Shown here in pieces: positions 17,653 through 25,823 of a DNA stretch of 64,000 nucleotides. The position numbers and the translations under genes are program-made. The notes beneath the pieces were generated by a model, which saw only the letters and a list, made by a program, of their open reading frames with translations, was not told the origin of the DNA and did no database searches. The stretch lies in NCBI RefSeq assembly GCF_003261635.1, contig NZ_QFXK01000022.1, forward strand, positions 62,001 to 126,000. The letters run 5' to 3'. The DNA is from Kribbella monticola (lineage in GTDB: Bacteria > Actinomycetota > Actinomycetes > Propionibacteriales > Kribbellaceae). Numbering within the stretch: the stretch's first letter is position 1; each line of letters opens with the position of its first letter.

Positions 17653-18036
17653 ATGACGATTCCGACCCCGCCCGACCCGGCCGCGACCGACAAGGTGAAG
17701 CACCTGCCGCCCGCGATCACCACTTACCTGCGCGAGGCCGACCCGCAGCACAAGGCGAACGCGCACGACCTGCTGTCCGCTTTCGCCGCGGACGCGACGG
17801 TCGTTGACGACGGCAACACCTACACCGGGCACGACGAGATCCACCGGTGGCGGGAGAACGAGGCGAGTGAATACACCTACACCGTCGAGACCAGCCACGC
17901 CGACCAGTTCGACGACACGCACTACGTCGTCACCAACCACCTCGAAGGCGACTTCCCCGGTGGCGTCGTCGACCTCATCTACCGCTTCACCCTGAACGAG
18001 GCCGGTCTGATCAGCAGTCTGGAGATCGCGCCCTAG
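17653..18036 (+). CDS. NTF2-like (SnoaL-type) protein
   Basis: Protein of 127 residues with the cone-shaped NTF2/SnoaL signature: ITTYLREADPQHKANAHDLL as the first helices, FAADATVVDDGNTYTGHDEI as the classic loss-of-helix-to-strand turn, then three beta strands ending FTLNEAGLISSLEI. Such proteins bind or isomerise small hydrophobic molecules, or act as polyketide cyclases; the ligand here is unknown. It is probably co-transcribed with the APH-type kinase that starts 2 bp after its stop. Confidence 0.85.
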   Translation: MTIPTPPDPAATDKVKHLPPAITTYLREADPQHKANAHDLLSAFAADATVVDDGNTYTGHDEIHRWRENEASEYTYTVETSHADQFDDTHYVVTNHLEGDFPGGVVDLIYRFTLNEAGLISSLEIAP

Positions 18037-18038
18037 AC

Positions 18039-18920
18039 GTGGACCTCCTCGAGATCGACGAGAGCACGGTGCGGACGCTGCTGACCGAGCAGCACCCGGA
18101 CCTCGCCGTACATCACCTCCGCTTGGTCGATGGCGGCTGGGACAACCAGCAGTGGCGACTAGGCGACGAGCTCGCCGTACGGATCCCGCGTACGCCGCGC
18201 GCTCCGGAACTCCTGCGCATGGAGCAACGGTGGCTGCCGGTCCTCGCTCCGGGCCTGCCACTTCCGGTCCCGACACCGGTGCGGGTCGGCGAACCCTCTG
18301 AGCGCTTCCCGCGGACCTGGACGATCACGACCTGGGTCGCGGGGGAGCCGGCCGACCGCGCGCCGATCACCGACCTCGGCGACGCCGACGTACTGGCCGG
18401 CTTCCTGACCGCGCTGCACCAGGATGCGCCCGCGGACGCGCCGATCAATCCGAGCCGCGGGGTTCCGCTGAAGGCCTACGAGGCGGACCTGGAGAAGTGG
18501 CTGACGAATGCGCCTGACGACCGGGCCGATGAGCTTCGCGCGGTCTGGGCGGATGCCTTGTCGGCGCCGGAGTGGGATCGCGCCCCGGTGTGGGTGCACG
18601 GGGATCTGCATCCCGCGAACATCGTCACCGCGAACGGCTCCCTCGCCGGCGTGATCGACTTCGGCGAGCTCTGTGCCGGCGATCCTGCGGTGGACCTGGC
18701 CTCCGCCTGGGTGCTTCTTCCCGATGGCGCCGCGGACCGCTTCTTCGCCGCCTACGCCGCGGACGACGCCACCATCCGCCGCGCCCGGGGCTGGGCCGTC
18801 TTCCGCACCCTCGCCCTGATCAGTATCGGGCTGGCCGGCGACCGGGGCCTCCCCGGCGGCAAACCCACCTGGCGCCCCGCCGGCGAAGCCGCGTTGGCCC
18901 GCCTGCTCGCATCCGCCTAG
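18039..18920 (+). CDS. aminoglycoside phosphotransferase (APH) family kinase
   Basis: Protein of 293 residues with the APH/choline-kinase fold. The N-lobe has WDNQQWRLGDELAVRIPR, with the ATP-anchoring residue in LAVRIPR (Arg replaces the usual Lys). The catalytic loop is WVHGDLHPANIV (HGD-x-x-x-x-N) and the metal-binding Asp is in GVIDFGELCAGDP. Members phosphorylate aminoglycosides, macrolides, sugars or other small hydroxylated compounds; family membership alone does not show resistance. The GTG start lies 2 bp after the NTF2-like stop, implying an operon. Confidence 0.88.
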   Translation: MDLLEIDESTVRTLLTEQHPDLAVHHLRLVDGGWDNQQWRLGDELAVRIPRTPRAPELLRMEQRWLPVLAPGLPLPVPTPVRVGEPSERFPRTWTITTWVAGEPADRAPITDLGDADVLAGFLTALHQDAPADAPINPSRGVPLKAYEADLEKWLTNAPDDRADELRAVWADALSAPEWDRAPVWVHGDLHPANIVTANGSLAGVIDFGELCAGDPAVDLASAWVLLPDGAADRFFAAYAADDATIRRARGWAVFRTLALISIGLAGDRGLPGGKPTWRPAGEAALARLLASA

Positions 18921-18930
18921 CTCGACCTGT

Positions 18931-19686
18931 TCACCCGGCGATGACGGCGGCGCCGATGCGGCCGCCGTCGACGTCGAGGGTGGCGGCGTGGATGAACGCG
19001 GACTCGTCGCCGGCCAGGAAGACCGCGGCGTTCGCGATCGCGTCCGGCGTACCGATGGTGCCGTGAGGTGTGCCGGTCATCATCGAGGCGCCCGGCTGGT
19101 CCGGTGTGGGGTCGGCGTAGACCACCCCTGGCGAGATCGCGTTGACCCGTACTCCGGCCGGGCCGAACTCCGCCGACCAAGCGCGGGTCAGCGTCTCGAG
19201 CGCGCCCTTGCTCGCGGCGTACGCCGCGCCGACCGGTATGCCGAGTCGCGCCACCCAGGAGCCGAGGTTGATCACCGCGCCGCCACCGGCACGCACCATC
19301 GCCGGTGCGACCGCGGCCATCAGGAAGTACGGCGCTTTCACGTTGACCTGGTAGACGAGGTCGAAGGTCTCCTCGTTCGTCTGGGCCGTCGGTGTGCCGT
19401 CGATCGCGCCGGCGTTGTTCACCAGGATGTCGATCCGGCCGCCGAGCAGCCGGGTCGCTTCCTCGGCCAAGGCGTTCGCCGCAGCCTTGGAACCGTCCAG
19501 GTCGACCGCGACGAAGTCCGCCCGCCCACCCGCCGTACGGATCTGATCGACCACCTCGTCACCGCGCTGCTTGTTGCGTCCGGCAACGATCACATGAGCG
19601 CCCTCGGCAGCGAAGGCGGTTGCGATCGCCTTGCCGATGTTGCTGGTGGCTCCGGTGACCAGGGCCTTCTTACCTGCCAACCGCAT
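18931..19686 (-). CDS. SDR family oxidoreductase
   Basis: Protein of 251 residues, a classical short-chain dehydrogenase/reductase using NAD(P)H. The cofactor motif is VTGATSNIGKAIA (TGxxxxxG near residue 12), NNAG is near residue 90, and the catalytic set includes Ser (NLGSWVA) and YAASKGALE (Y-x3-K) near residue 155. The PG motif is ISPGVVYADPT. Substrate unknown. It is divergently transcribed from a TetR-type gene, and their shared 124-bp gap carries three operator palindromes, so the SDR is very probably repressed by that regulator and induced by its ligand. Confidence 0.92.
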   Translation of the reverse strand: MRLAGKKALVTGATSNIGKAIATAFAAEGAHVIVAGRNKQRGDEVVDQIRTAGGRADFVAVDLDGSKAAANALAEEATRLLGGRIDILVNNAGAIDGTPTAQTNEETFDLVYQVNVKAPYFLMAAVAPAMVRAGGGAVINLGSWVARLGIPVGAAYAASKGALETLTRAWSAEFGPAGVRVNAISPGVVYADPTPDQPGASMMTGTPHGTIGTPDAIANAAVFLAGDESAFIHAATLDVDGGRIGAAVIAG

Positions 19687-19714
19687 GACTGCTCCTCAGG
19701 GTAAGTATCTCGAA

Positions 19715-19730
19715 TGGACCACACGGTCCA
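19715..19730. promoter_or_regulatory. operator palindrome 1 (SDR/TetR intergenic)
   Basis: TGGACCACACGGTCCA, a perfect 6-bp inverted repeat around 4 bases, 28 bp upstream of the SDR start. It is one of three such sites in this gap and is preceded by GAA, as are the other two. Confidence 0.8.
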
Positions 19731-19745
19731 AGATGCTGGATAGAA

Positions 19746-19761
19746 TGGACCGATGAGTCCA
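19746..19761. promoter_or_regulatory. operator palindrome 2 (SDR/TetR intergenic)
   Basis: TGGACCGATGAGTCCA, the same 6-4-6 palindrome with one arm mismatch (AGTCCA). Its first base is exactly 31 bp from that of site 1. Confidence 0.75.
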
Positions 19762-19776
19762 AAGTAGCATGAAGAA

Positions 19777-19792
19777 TGGACCGCGCGGTCCA
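19777..19792. promoter_or_regulatory. operator palindrome 3 (SDR/TetR intergenic)
   Basis: TGGACCGCGCGGTCCA, fully palindromic over 16 bp. It starts exactly 31 bp after site 2 and ends 18 bp before the TetR start, so the site could cover the -10 region or early transcript of the regulator gene and give autorepression. Confidence 0.8.
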
Positions 19793-19810
19793 ATAGGTAG
19801 GGTGAAGCCC

Positions 19811-20431
19811 ATGGAGCGAGCACTCACGGCGAAAGGCGCGGCGACCCGGCAGCGGATCGTCGAGGGTGCGGCTTTGCTGATCCGTGCGGACGGCGTACCG
19901 AATGTCGGTCTCGACGACATCCGGGCGGCCACGGCGACCAGCAAGAGCCAGTTGTTCCACTACTTCCCGGCCGGTAAGGCCGATCTGATGCTCGCGGTCG
20001 CGAAGTTCGAGGCCGAGCAGGTGATCGCGGAGCAGCTGCCGCAGCTGGCCGACCTGACCAGTTGGCGGAAGTGGCAGGCCTGGCGGCGGCGGGTGATCCA
20101 GATCTACGACGCGCAGCGCCAGCGCTGCCCGCTCTCCGCGCTGACCGCGCAGCTCGGGACCGGGGACCCGGCGACGCGGGAGATTCACGCGAATCTCCTC
20201 GATCGCTGGCAGGGCTATCTGGTGGCCGGCGTGCAGGCGCTCAAGGACTCCGGTGAGGCGGATCCCGGCGTCGATCCGCGGGTTGCGGCAACTTCGATCC
20301 TGACCGCCGTGACCGGTGGCGCCGGCATGCTGCAGGCCACCGACCGGATCAGCTACCTCCAGATCGCCCTCACCGACGCCATCGACACCCTCCGCCGGCC
20401 CGCCCCCGCCCCCCGCCGCAGGTCAGCCTGA
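19811..20431 (+). CDS. TetR/AcrR family transcriptional repressor
   Basis: Protein of 206 residues. The DNA-binding head is in residues 6-55: KGAATRQRIVEGAALLIRADG, then VGLDDIRAATATSKSQLFHY as the turn and recognition helix and FPAGKADLM. The C-terminal ligand domain resembles the TetR_C group with RQRCPLSALTAQLG near residue 115. The start is placed at the ATG at 19811; an upstream ATG at 19769 would overlap operator 3 and lacks a ribosome binding site. It should bind the three 16-bp palindromes between itself and the SDR gene, controlling both. Confidence 0.92.
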   Translation: MERALTAKGAATRQRIVEGAALLIRADGVPNVGLDDIRAATATSKSQLFHYFPAGKADLMLAVAKFEAEQVIAEQLPQLADLTSWRKWQAWRRRVIQIYDAQRQRCPLSALTAQLGTGDPATREIHANLLDRWQGYLVAGVQALKDSGEADPGVDPRVAATSILTAVTGGAGMLQATDRISYLQIALTDAIDTLRRPAPAPRRRSA

Positions 20432-20562
20432 CGCGGCGCCGGCGTGCGTCGCGGAGAAAATCGGAGGAAACTCCGTTTCTGGGGATTAGATCGCCGCGAC
20501 CGGCGGTTGGCAGTTGGTGCGGGACTCCCGGTCCCGCCTGCTTCGCTTGGAGGACATCCCTG

Positions 20563-21435
20563 ATGGAAATCGGTCTGCAGGTTCCCGACTTCACCTGGCC
20601 GAACGGCGTGTCCGCGCTCGGTGCCGAACTCGCCGAGGTGGCCCGGACCGCCGATCGCGCCGGCTTCGGCTATCTCGCGGTGATGGACCACTTCTTCCAG
20701 ATCAGTGCCGTCGGTCCGGTCGAGAACGACATGCTGGAGGCGTACACGACGCTCGGCTTCCTGGCCGCCAACACCCAGCGGGCCAAGTTGCTCACCGTGA
20801 TCACCGGCGTGCACTACCGCGAGCCGGCGCTGCTCGCGAAGGCGGTCACCACGCTCGACGTGCTGTCCGGCGGCCGCGCGGTACTGGGCATCGGCGCGGG
20901 CTGGAACGAGGAGGAGTCCCGGGGGCTCGGCTTCCCGTTCCCGCCGCTCGCCGAGCGGTTCGAGCGGCTGGAGGAGACGCTGCGCTACGTGCTGCAGATG
21001 TGGTCCGACGACGACGGCCCGTTCGAGGGCAAGCATTATCAGGCCGAGCGGTTGATGAACGTTCCGCAGGCGCTGAGCAAGCCGCACCCGCCGATCATGG
21101 TCGGTGGCGGCGGCGAGAAGAAGACGTTGCGCTTCGTCGCGAAGTACGGCGATGCCTGCAACCTGTTCAACACGCCGGACGTGGCGCACAAGCTCGAGGT
21201 GCTCAAGCAGCACTGCGAGAACGAGGGCCGCGACTACGACGAGATCACCAAGACCGTCTACCAGACGCTGGACACCGGCGCGAACGGCGAGAAGACCGCC
21301 GAACTCGTCGACGAACTCGGCCGGTTGCACGAACTCGGCTTCGACGCGGCCATCGGCGGCGTACCGACGCTGCCCGACCTGGACGCGCTGGAGCGCATCG
21401 GCGCCGACGTCATCCCCGTCGCCGCCGCCTTCTGA
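20563..21435 (+). CDS. LLM-class F420-dependent oxidoreductase
   Basis: Protein of 290 residues in the luciferase-like monooxygenase (bacterial luciferase/F420-dependent) superfamily. Typical segments are MEIGLQVPDFTWPNG at the start, GFGYLAVMDHFFQI, the VHYREPALLAKAVTTLDVLS helix, GIGAGWNEEESRGLGFPFPP and PPIMVGGGGEKKTLRFVAKY. The usual role is F420H2-dependent hydride transfer to an unknown organic substrate. It is monocistronic and convergent with zwf, which ends 10 bp away; the F420-dependent glucose-6-phosphate dehydrogenase of other actinobacteria is a different branch and not implied here. Confidence 0.9.
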   Translation: MEIGLQVPDFTWPNGVSALGAELAEVARTADRAGFGYLAVMDHFFQISAVGPVENDMLEAYTTLGFLAANTQRAKLLTVITGVHYREPALLAKAVTTLDVLSGGRAVLGIGAGWNEEESRGLGFPFPPLAERFERLEETLRYVLQMWSDDDGPFEGKHYQAERLMNVPQALSKPHPPIMVGGGGEKKTLRFVAKYGDACNLFNTPDVAHKLEVLKQHCENEGRDYDEITKTVYQTLDTGANGEKTAELVDELGRLHELGFDAAIGGVPTLPDLDALERIGADVIPVAAAF

Positions 21436-21444
21436 CCGATACCG

Positions 21445-22947
21445 TCAGCGCGGCTTCCCTTCGCGCCATTCACGCTCGAAGGGAAGCCGCCAGGCGCGTG
21501 GCGCGATGAGCTGGTGGATCGCGTTCGGCCCCCAGGTGCCGGGCGCGTAGGGCTTCACCGGCGGTGGGTCCTCGAGCAGCAACGTCGAGTTCTCCCACAG
21601 CGACTCGATGCCCTCGGCTGTCGTGAAGAGCGTGTGGTCACCGCGCATCGCGTCGAGGATGAGTCGCTCGTACGCCTCCAGTACGTCGCCTGCCGTCTCC
21701 GTCTCCTGCGTCGAGAACTGCATCGACAACTTCTCCAGCCGCATCCCCGGGCCGGGCCGCTTGCCGTAGAACGACAGCGACACCCGCGACGAGTCGGCCA
21801 GGTCGAAGGTCAGGTGGTCCGGGCCCTGCGACCCGACCCCGGAGCCCGACGGGAACATCGTCTTCGGCGCCTCCTTGAAGGCGATCGAGATGATCCGCAT
21901 CCCCTCGGCCATCTTCTTGCCGGTGCGCAGGTAGAACGGCACCCCGGCCCAGCGCCAGTTGTCGATCCCGACCTTCATCGCGATGAACGTCTCGGTGTCG
22001 GAGTCCGGCGCGACCCCTTCCTCGGACCGGTAACCGCCGTACTGACCCCGTACGACGTCCTCGGGGCGGATCGGCAGCATCGAGCGGAAGACCTTGTTCT
22101 TCTCCTCCGAGATCGCGCGCGGCTCCAGCGCGGTCGGCGGCTCCATCGCGACGAACGCGAGCACCTGCAGCAGGTGCGTGACGACCATGTCCTTGAAGGC
22201 GCCGGTCGGTTCGTAGAAGGTGGCCCGCTGGTCGAGGCCGAGCGACTCGGGGATGTCGATCTGCACGTGGTCGATGAAGTTGCGGTTCCAGATCGGCTCG
22301 AACAGCCCGTTGGCGAACCGGAACGCGAGGATGTTCTGCGCGGCCTCCTTGCCGAGGAAGTGGTCGATCCGGAAGATCTGCGCCTCGTCGAACGTCTCGT
22401 GCACGAAGTCGTTCAGCTCGATCGCGCTCTGCAGGTTGTCACCGAACGGCTTCTCCATCACCACCCGGGCCCGGTCGACCAGGTCGGCGTCCCGGAGCAT
22501 CTGGATCACCGAGCGCGCGGCCTTCGGTGGCACCGACAGGTAGTGCAGCCGCCGGGTCTCGGGGCCGAGCGCCGTCTCGGCCTCCTTCACAGCGGCGGCC
22601 AGGGCGTCCGGGCCGGCCGTGGTCGGTACGTAGGTGAGGCGTTCGCAGAACCGCGCCCAGTCCTCGTCGGTGATCTTGTGGGTGCCGAAGGTGTCGACCG
22701 CCTTGCGGGCCCGCTCCCGGAACTCCTCGGTGGTCAGGTCCTCGGTCGCCGTACCGATGATCCAGACGTCCGGCGCGAACTTCGACTGCTGCAGATACGC
22801 CAGCCCGGGCAGCAGTTTGCGTTTGGCCAGGTCGCCGGTCGCGCCGAACAACACGATCACGTGCGGTGCCAGCGGCTCCAGATCCCGCCGCGACGGACGG
22901 GCGCCGGGAGCGGGGTAGGCGATCGTCTGGGTACGGGAGTCGGGCAT
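21445..22947 (-). CDS. zwf: glucose-6-phosphate 1-dehydrogenase
   Basis: Protein of 500 residues catalysing NADP-dependent oxidation of glucose 6-phosphate to 6-phosphogluconolactone, the entry to the pentose phosphate pathway. The N-terminal cofactor motif is VLFGATGDLAKRKLLP (GASGDLA-type), the active-site segment is RIDHFLGKEAAQNI with the catalytic His-Phe-Leu-Gly-Lys set, and VPFYLRTGKKM is a substrate-site motif. The start is put at the ATG at 22947, eight codons inside the open frame, because GGAGGACCGAG lies immediately upstream. No opcA, tal or tkt neighbour is present, so this copy lies outside the usual actinobacterial pentose-phosphate cluster and may be a second zwf. Confidence 0.95.
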   Translation of the reverse strand: MPDSRTQTIAYPAPGARPSRRDLEPLAPHVIVLFGATGDLAKRKLLPGLAYLQQSKFAPDVWIIGTATEDLTTEEFRERARKAVDTFGTHKITDEDWARFCERLTYVPTTAGPDALAAAVKEAETALGPETRRLHYLSVPPKAARSVIQMLRDADLVDRARVVMEKPFGDNLQSAIELNDFVHETFDEAQIFRIDHFLGKEAAQNILAFRFANGLFEPIWNRNFIDHVQIDIPESLGLDQRATFYEPTGAFKDMVVTHLLQVLAFVAMEPPTALEPRAISEEKNKVFRSMLPIRPEDVVRGQYGGYRSEEGVAPDSDTETFIAMKVGIDNWRWAGVPFYLRTGKKMAEGMRIISIAFKEAPKTMFPSGSGVGSQGPDHLTFDLADSSRVSLSFYGKRPGPGMRLEKLSMQFSTQETETAGDVLEAYERLILDAMRGDHTLFTTAEGIESLWENSTLLLEDPPPVKPYAPGTWGPNAIHQLIAPRAWRLPFEREWREGKPR

Positions 22948-23031
22948 TCTCGGTCCTCCTACGGATGACACTCACACCACAGGCCACAAACGGTTTCAGT
23001 GTAGGCACCTCAGGTGACCCGGGGAGCGCAC

Positions 23032-24140
23032 TCAAGCGGTGTTCGTGAGTCCCTCGTAAGCAGCCATCAGAATCTCCAGCCCGCGTTCGTCTCCGAGCGG
23101 TCCTTCCTCCACCATCTGGTTCATCACGTAGGCGACGGTGAGCCGGGTGTCGAGATCGACGTACACGAGCGACCCACCCCAGCCGCCCCAGGAGCACGCC
23201 CGTCCTTGCAGCCCGTAGCCCATTCCGTAGTGGATGTTCAGGCCCAGTACTTCGTCCAGGCCGGCGAACTGCTCCTCCAGCACGCGTTCGCAGCCTGCCT
23301 GCGACACGACAGCAGCCGCACGACACCAGCCTCCCCACCACAGGCCAGCATCGATTGCACCCTGGCAACGGACCGGGCGTTCCCGAACCCGTTGGCGGAG
23401 GGGATGTTCGCCCGGCGCCACGCCGCGGTGTTGGCGACGTCGGCCGGGACAGGCGGGTTGGCCTCACCCCGCGACAACAACTCCGGTGCCCTGCTCAGTG
23501 CCGGGATGATCGGAGCGACGCGGTGATCGTCCTCGGGTGACACTCCCAGGTGGAAATCGGCACCGAGCGGCCCGGCGACGTCGTCGGCGAAGAAGGTCGG
23601 CAGGCTGCGGCCGGTGACGCGGCGGACGACCTCGCCGATCAGGTATCCCTGGGTGATCGCGTGGTAGGCACCCACCTCACCCGGCACCGAGCTGGGCGCC
23701 TGCTCAGCCAGCAAGCTTGTCATCGTCGACCAGTCGTAGAGCTGCTCGGTTCGCAGCGGCTGCTGCCAGGTCGGCAGGCCAGCGGTGTGCCCGAGCACGT
23801 GCCTGAGCAGGACCGTTTCCTTGCCTGCGGCACCGAATTCGGGCCAGTACGCCGCCACTGGCGCGTCCAGGTCTAGGACGCCACGGTCGGCCAGGATCAA
23901 CACGCACAGGGCGCTCATCGTCTTGGTGGTGGACCAGACGCAGGTGATCGTGTCCCGCTCCCACGGCCGGGTGCGCTCGGCGTCGGCGTACCCGCCCCAG
24001 AGGTCGACCACCAGTTCGTCGCCGACATAGACAGCGGCGGACGCGCCGACGTCCACGGTGTCGAGGGACTTCGCCAGTGCGTAGCGCACCGCCTCGAACC
24101 GCCCGCCGCAGCTGCCGTGGATGTCGGCCATGCACCACAT
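23032..24140 (-). pseudogene. serine hydrolase (beta-lactamase class C-like) broken by a 5-bp duplication
   Basis: Reads as a beta-lactamase-related esterase/peptidase in two frames. The N-terminal part (start ATG 24140 with GGGGG upstream, or 24131) has SxxK as WSTTKTM, the second motif region YHAITQGYLIGE, and runs to ACGGEAGVVRLLS. The frame then shifts. The C-terminal part continues in another frame as AGCERVLEEQFAGLDEVLG and contains the third active-site-type motif CSWGGWGGS. At 23302-23311 the pentamer CGACA is tandemly duplicated; removing one copy restores a continuous protein of about 367 residues. As read, the product would lose its last motif. A sequencing error or a reversible slippage site cannot be excluded. 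Confidence 0.8.
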
Positions 24141-24276
24141 CAAACCCCCGACTCCACGAACGGACCAGCCAATTACCACCCAGCGGCAGCGGCGGCGAGG
24201 ATGCTGGTGGAAAGGTGTCCGGATCGGTGGGTTGTTGTTCGTCGGTGGGTTGACGGGCCGACTGGAGGAGAGATCG

Positions 24277-24609
24277 ATGAAGTATCTGCTGATGATCTGC
24301 GGCGACGAGTCCGCCGAGGAGTACGCCGACGCGGGGTGCGGCGGGTGGACGGAGGAGATGACGGAGCGCGGGGTGATCACGGGCGGCGCCGGGCTGCGAC
24401 CGCCGCGCGAGGCGACCACCGTGCGGGTCCGCGACGACGAGTTGCGGATCACCGACGGCCCGTTCGCCGAGACGAAGGAGCAGATCGGTGGCTTCGTGCT
24501 GATCGACTGCACCGATCTCGACGAGGCGATCGAGATCGCCGCCAAGCACCCGGCGGCCGGCTACGGCACGATCGAGATCCGGCCGGTGCTGGAGTTCCCG
24601 CCGACGTGA
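24277..24609 (+). CDS. DGPF (YCII-related) domain protein
   Basis: Protein of 110 residues of the DGPF/YCII family: MKYLLMICGDESAEEYAD at the start, the defining ITDGPFAETKEQIGGFVLID motif in the middle, and DLDEAIEIAAKHP near the end. These small ferredoxin-like-fold proteins are routinely encoded next to ECF sigma factors with C-terminal TPR-like extensions (group ECF42); their biochemical role is unsettled. A GGAGGAGAG ribosome binding site precedes the ATG, and its stop overlaps the sigma factor GTG start by 4 bp, so the pair is translationally coupled. Divergent from the broken serine hydrolase. Confidence 0.9.
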   Translation: MKYLLMICGDESAEEYADAGCGGWTEEMTERGVITGGAGLRPPREATTVRVRDDELRITDGPFAETKEQIGGFVLIDCTDLDEAIEIAAKHPAAGYGTIEIRPVLEFPPT

Positions 24610-25787
24610 AGTTCGAGGACGTCTACCGGCAGGAGTGGGGCCAGGTGGTCGCCACGCTGATCCGCCTGACCGGTGACTGGGAGCTGGCCGAGGAGTGCGC
24701 GCAGGAGGCGTTCGCGGCCGCTCTGGAGCGCTGGCCCCGCGACGGCGTACCGCGTAAGCCGGGTGCCTGGCTGACCACCACCGCACGCAACCGTGCGATC
24801 GACTGGCTGCGCCGCGAAGCGGTGGGGGCCGCCAAGCTCAAGGAGGTGGCTGCGATGAGCGACGAACCCGAACCGGCGTACGACGTGCCGGACGACCGGC
24901 TGCGGCTGATGTTCACCTGCTGCCACCCGGCGCTGGCCATGGAGGCGCGAGTCGCGCTGACGCTGCGGACACTCGCCGGACTGAGTACTGCGGAGATCGC
25001 CCGCGCATTCCTGGTCCCAGAGGCCACCATGTCGAAGCGGCTCACCAGGGCCCGACAGAAGATCCAGTACGCCGGTATCCCGTACCGCGTGCCGCCCGCG
25101 CATCTGCTGCCCGAGCGGACGCCCGCAGTACTCGCTGTGCTCTACCTGCTGTTCAACGAGGGGTACTCCGACGTAGTACGGAGCAGCCTGAGTGGTGAGG
25201 CGATCAGGCTGGCGAGGCTGCTGGTGCAGCTCATGCCGGACGAACCGGAGGCCTGTGGACTCCTTGCACTCATGCTGCTGCACGACGCGCGACGCGACAC
25301 CCGGCTGAGCGCGGACGGCGTACTGGTGACACTGGACGAGCAGGACCGCACTAGGTGGGACCACGCGCAGATCACCGAGGGTGTGGAGTTGCTCGATGCA
25401 ACGCTGGCCCGCGGGACGCCCGGCCCGTACCAGGTGCAGGCGGCCATCGCCGCCTGCCACGCGACGGCTCGTACCGCAGCAGACACCGACTGGCCCCAGA
25501 TCGCCGCTCTGTACGGACAGCTCAAGCAAACCCCGGTGATCGCACTCAACCGCGCCGTAGCGATCGGTATGGCGGACGGTCCAGCCGTCGGCCTGCGGCT
25601 GCTGGAACAGCTGGCAGCCGGCCCACTGACCGGCTACCACCTCCTACCCGCCACCCGCGCCGACTTCCTCCGACGCCTCGGACGCCTGGCCGAGGCGGCA
25701 ACGGCGTACCGCGAAGCCCTCGAGCTGGCTACGACCGAGGCCGAGCGCCGGTACCTCGCCCGACGGCTGGAAGAGGTTTCGCAGTAG
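24606..25787 (+). CDS. ECF42-type RNA polymerase sigma factor with C-terminal extension
   Basis: Protein of 393 residues, about twice the length of a plain ECF sigma factor. Sigma region 2 is at residues 4-70 (VYRQEWGQVVATLIRLTGDW to TARNRAIDWLRRE), and region 4 is at about 115-165 (LRTLAGLSTAEIARAFLVPE, then MSKRLTRARQKI). The remaining 220 residues are the helical TPR-like domain of this group, starting near LYLLFNEGYSD. In ECF42 proteins this extension replaces an anti-sigma factor and is needed for activity. No anti-sigma gene is seen nearby, as expected. The DGPF gene upstream is the characteristic partner and probable target. Start GTG at 24606 overlaps the DGPF stop. Confidence 0.92.
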   Translation: MKFEDVYRQEWGQVVATLIRLTGDWELAEECAQEAFAAALERWPRDGVPRKPGAWLTTTARNRAIDWLRREAVGAAKLKEVAAMSDEPEPAYDVPDDRLRLMFTCCHPALAMEARVALTLRTLAGLSTAEIARAFLVPEATMSKRLTRARQKIQYAGIPYRVPPAHLLPERTPAVLAVLYLLFNEGYSDVVRSSLSGEAIRLARLLVQLMPDEPEACGLLALMLLHDARRDTRLSADGVLVTLDEQDRTRWDHAQITEGVELLDATLARGTPGPYQVQAAIAACHATARTAADTDWPQIAALYGQLKQTPVIALNRAVAIGMADGPAVGLRLLEQLAAGPLTGYHLLPATRADFLRRLGRLAEAATAYREALELATTEAERRYLARRLEEVSQ

Positions 25788-25823
25788 CTGTCCGTCCGGG
25801 CGGAAGCCGTTCGTCGGTCGGGT

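Noticed and set aside
17566..18276. N-terminal extension of the HTH protein
   Set aside because: It covers the NTF2-like gene and the start of the kinase gene on the other strand, both with clear family motifs.
24117..24605. N-terminal extension of the ECF sigma factor
   Set aside because: It is an out-of-frame reading of the DGPF gene; sigma region 2 starts right after the coupled GTG at 24606.
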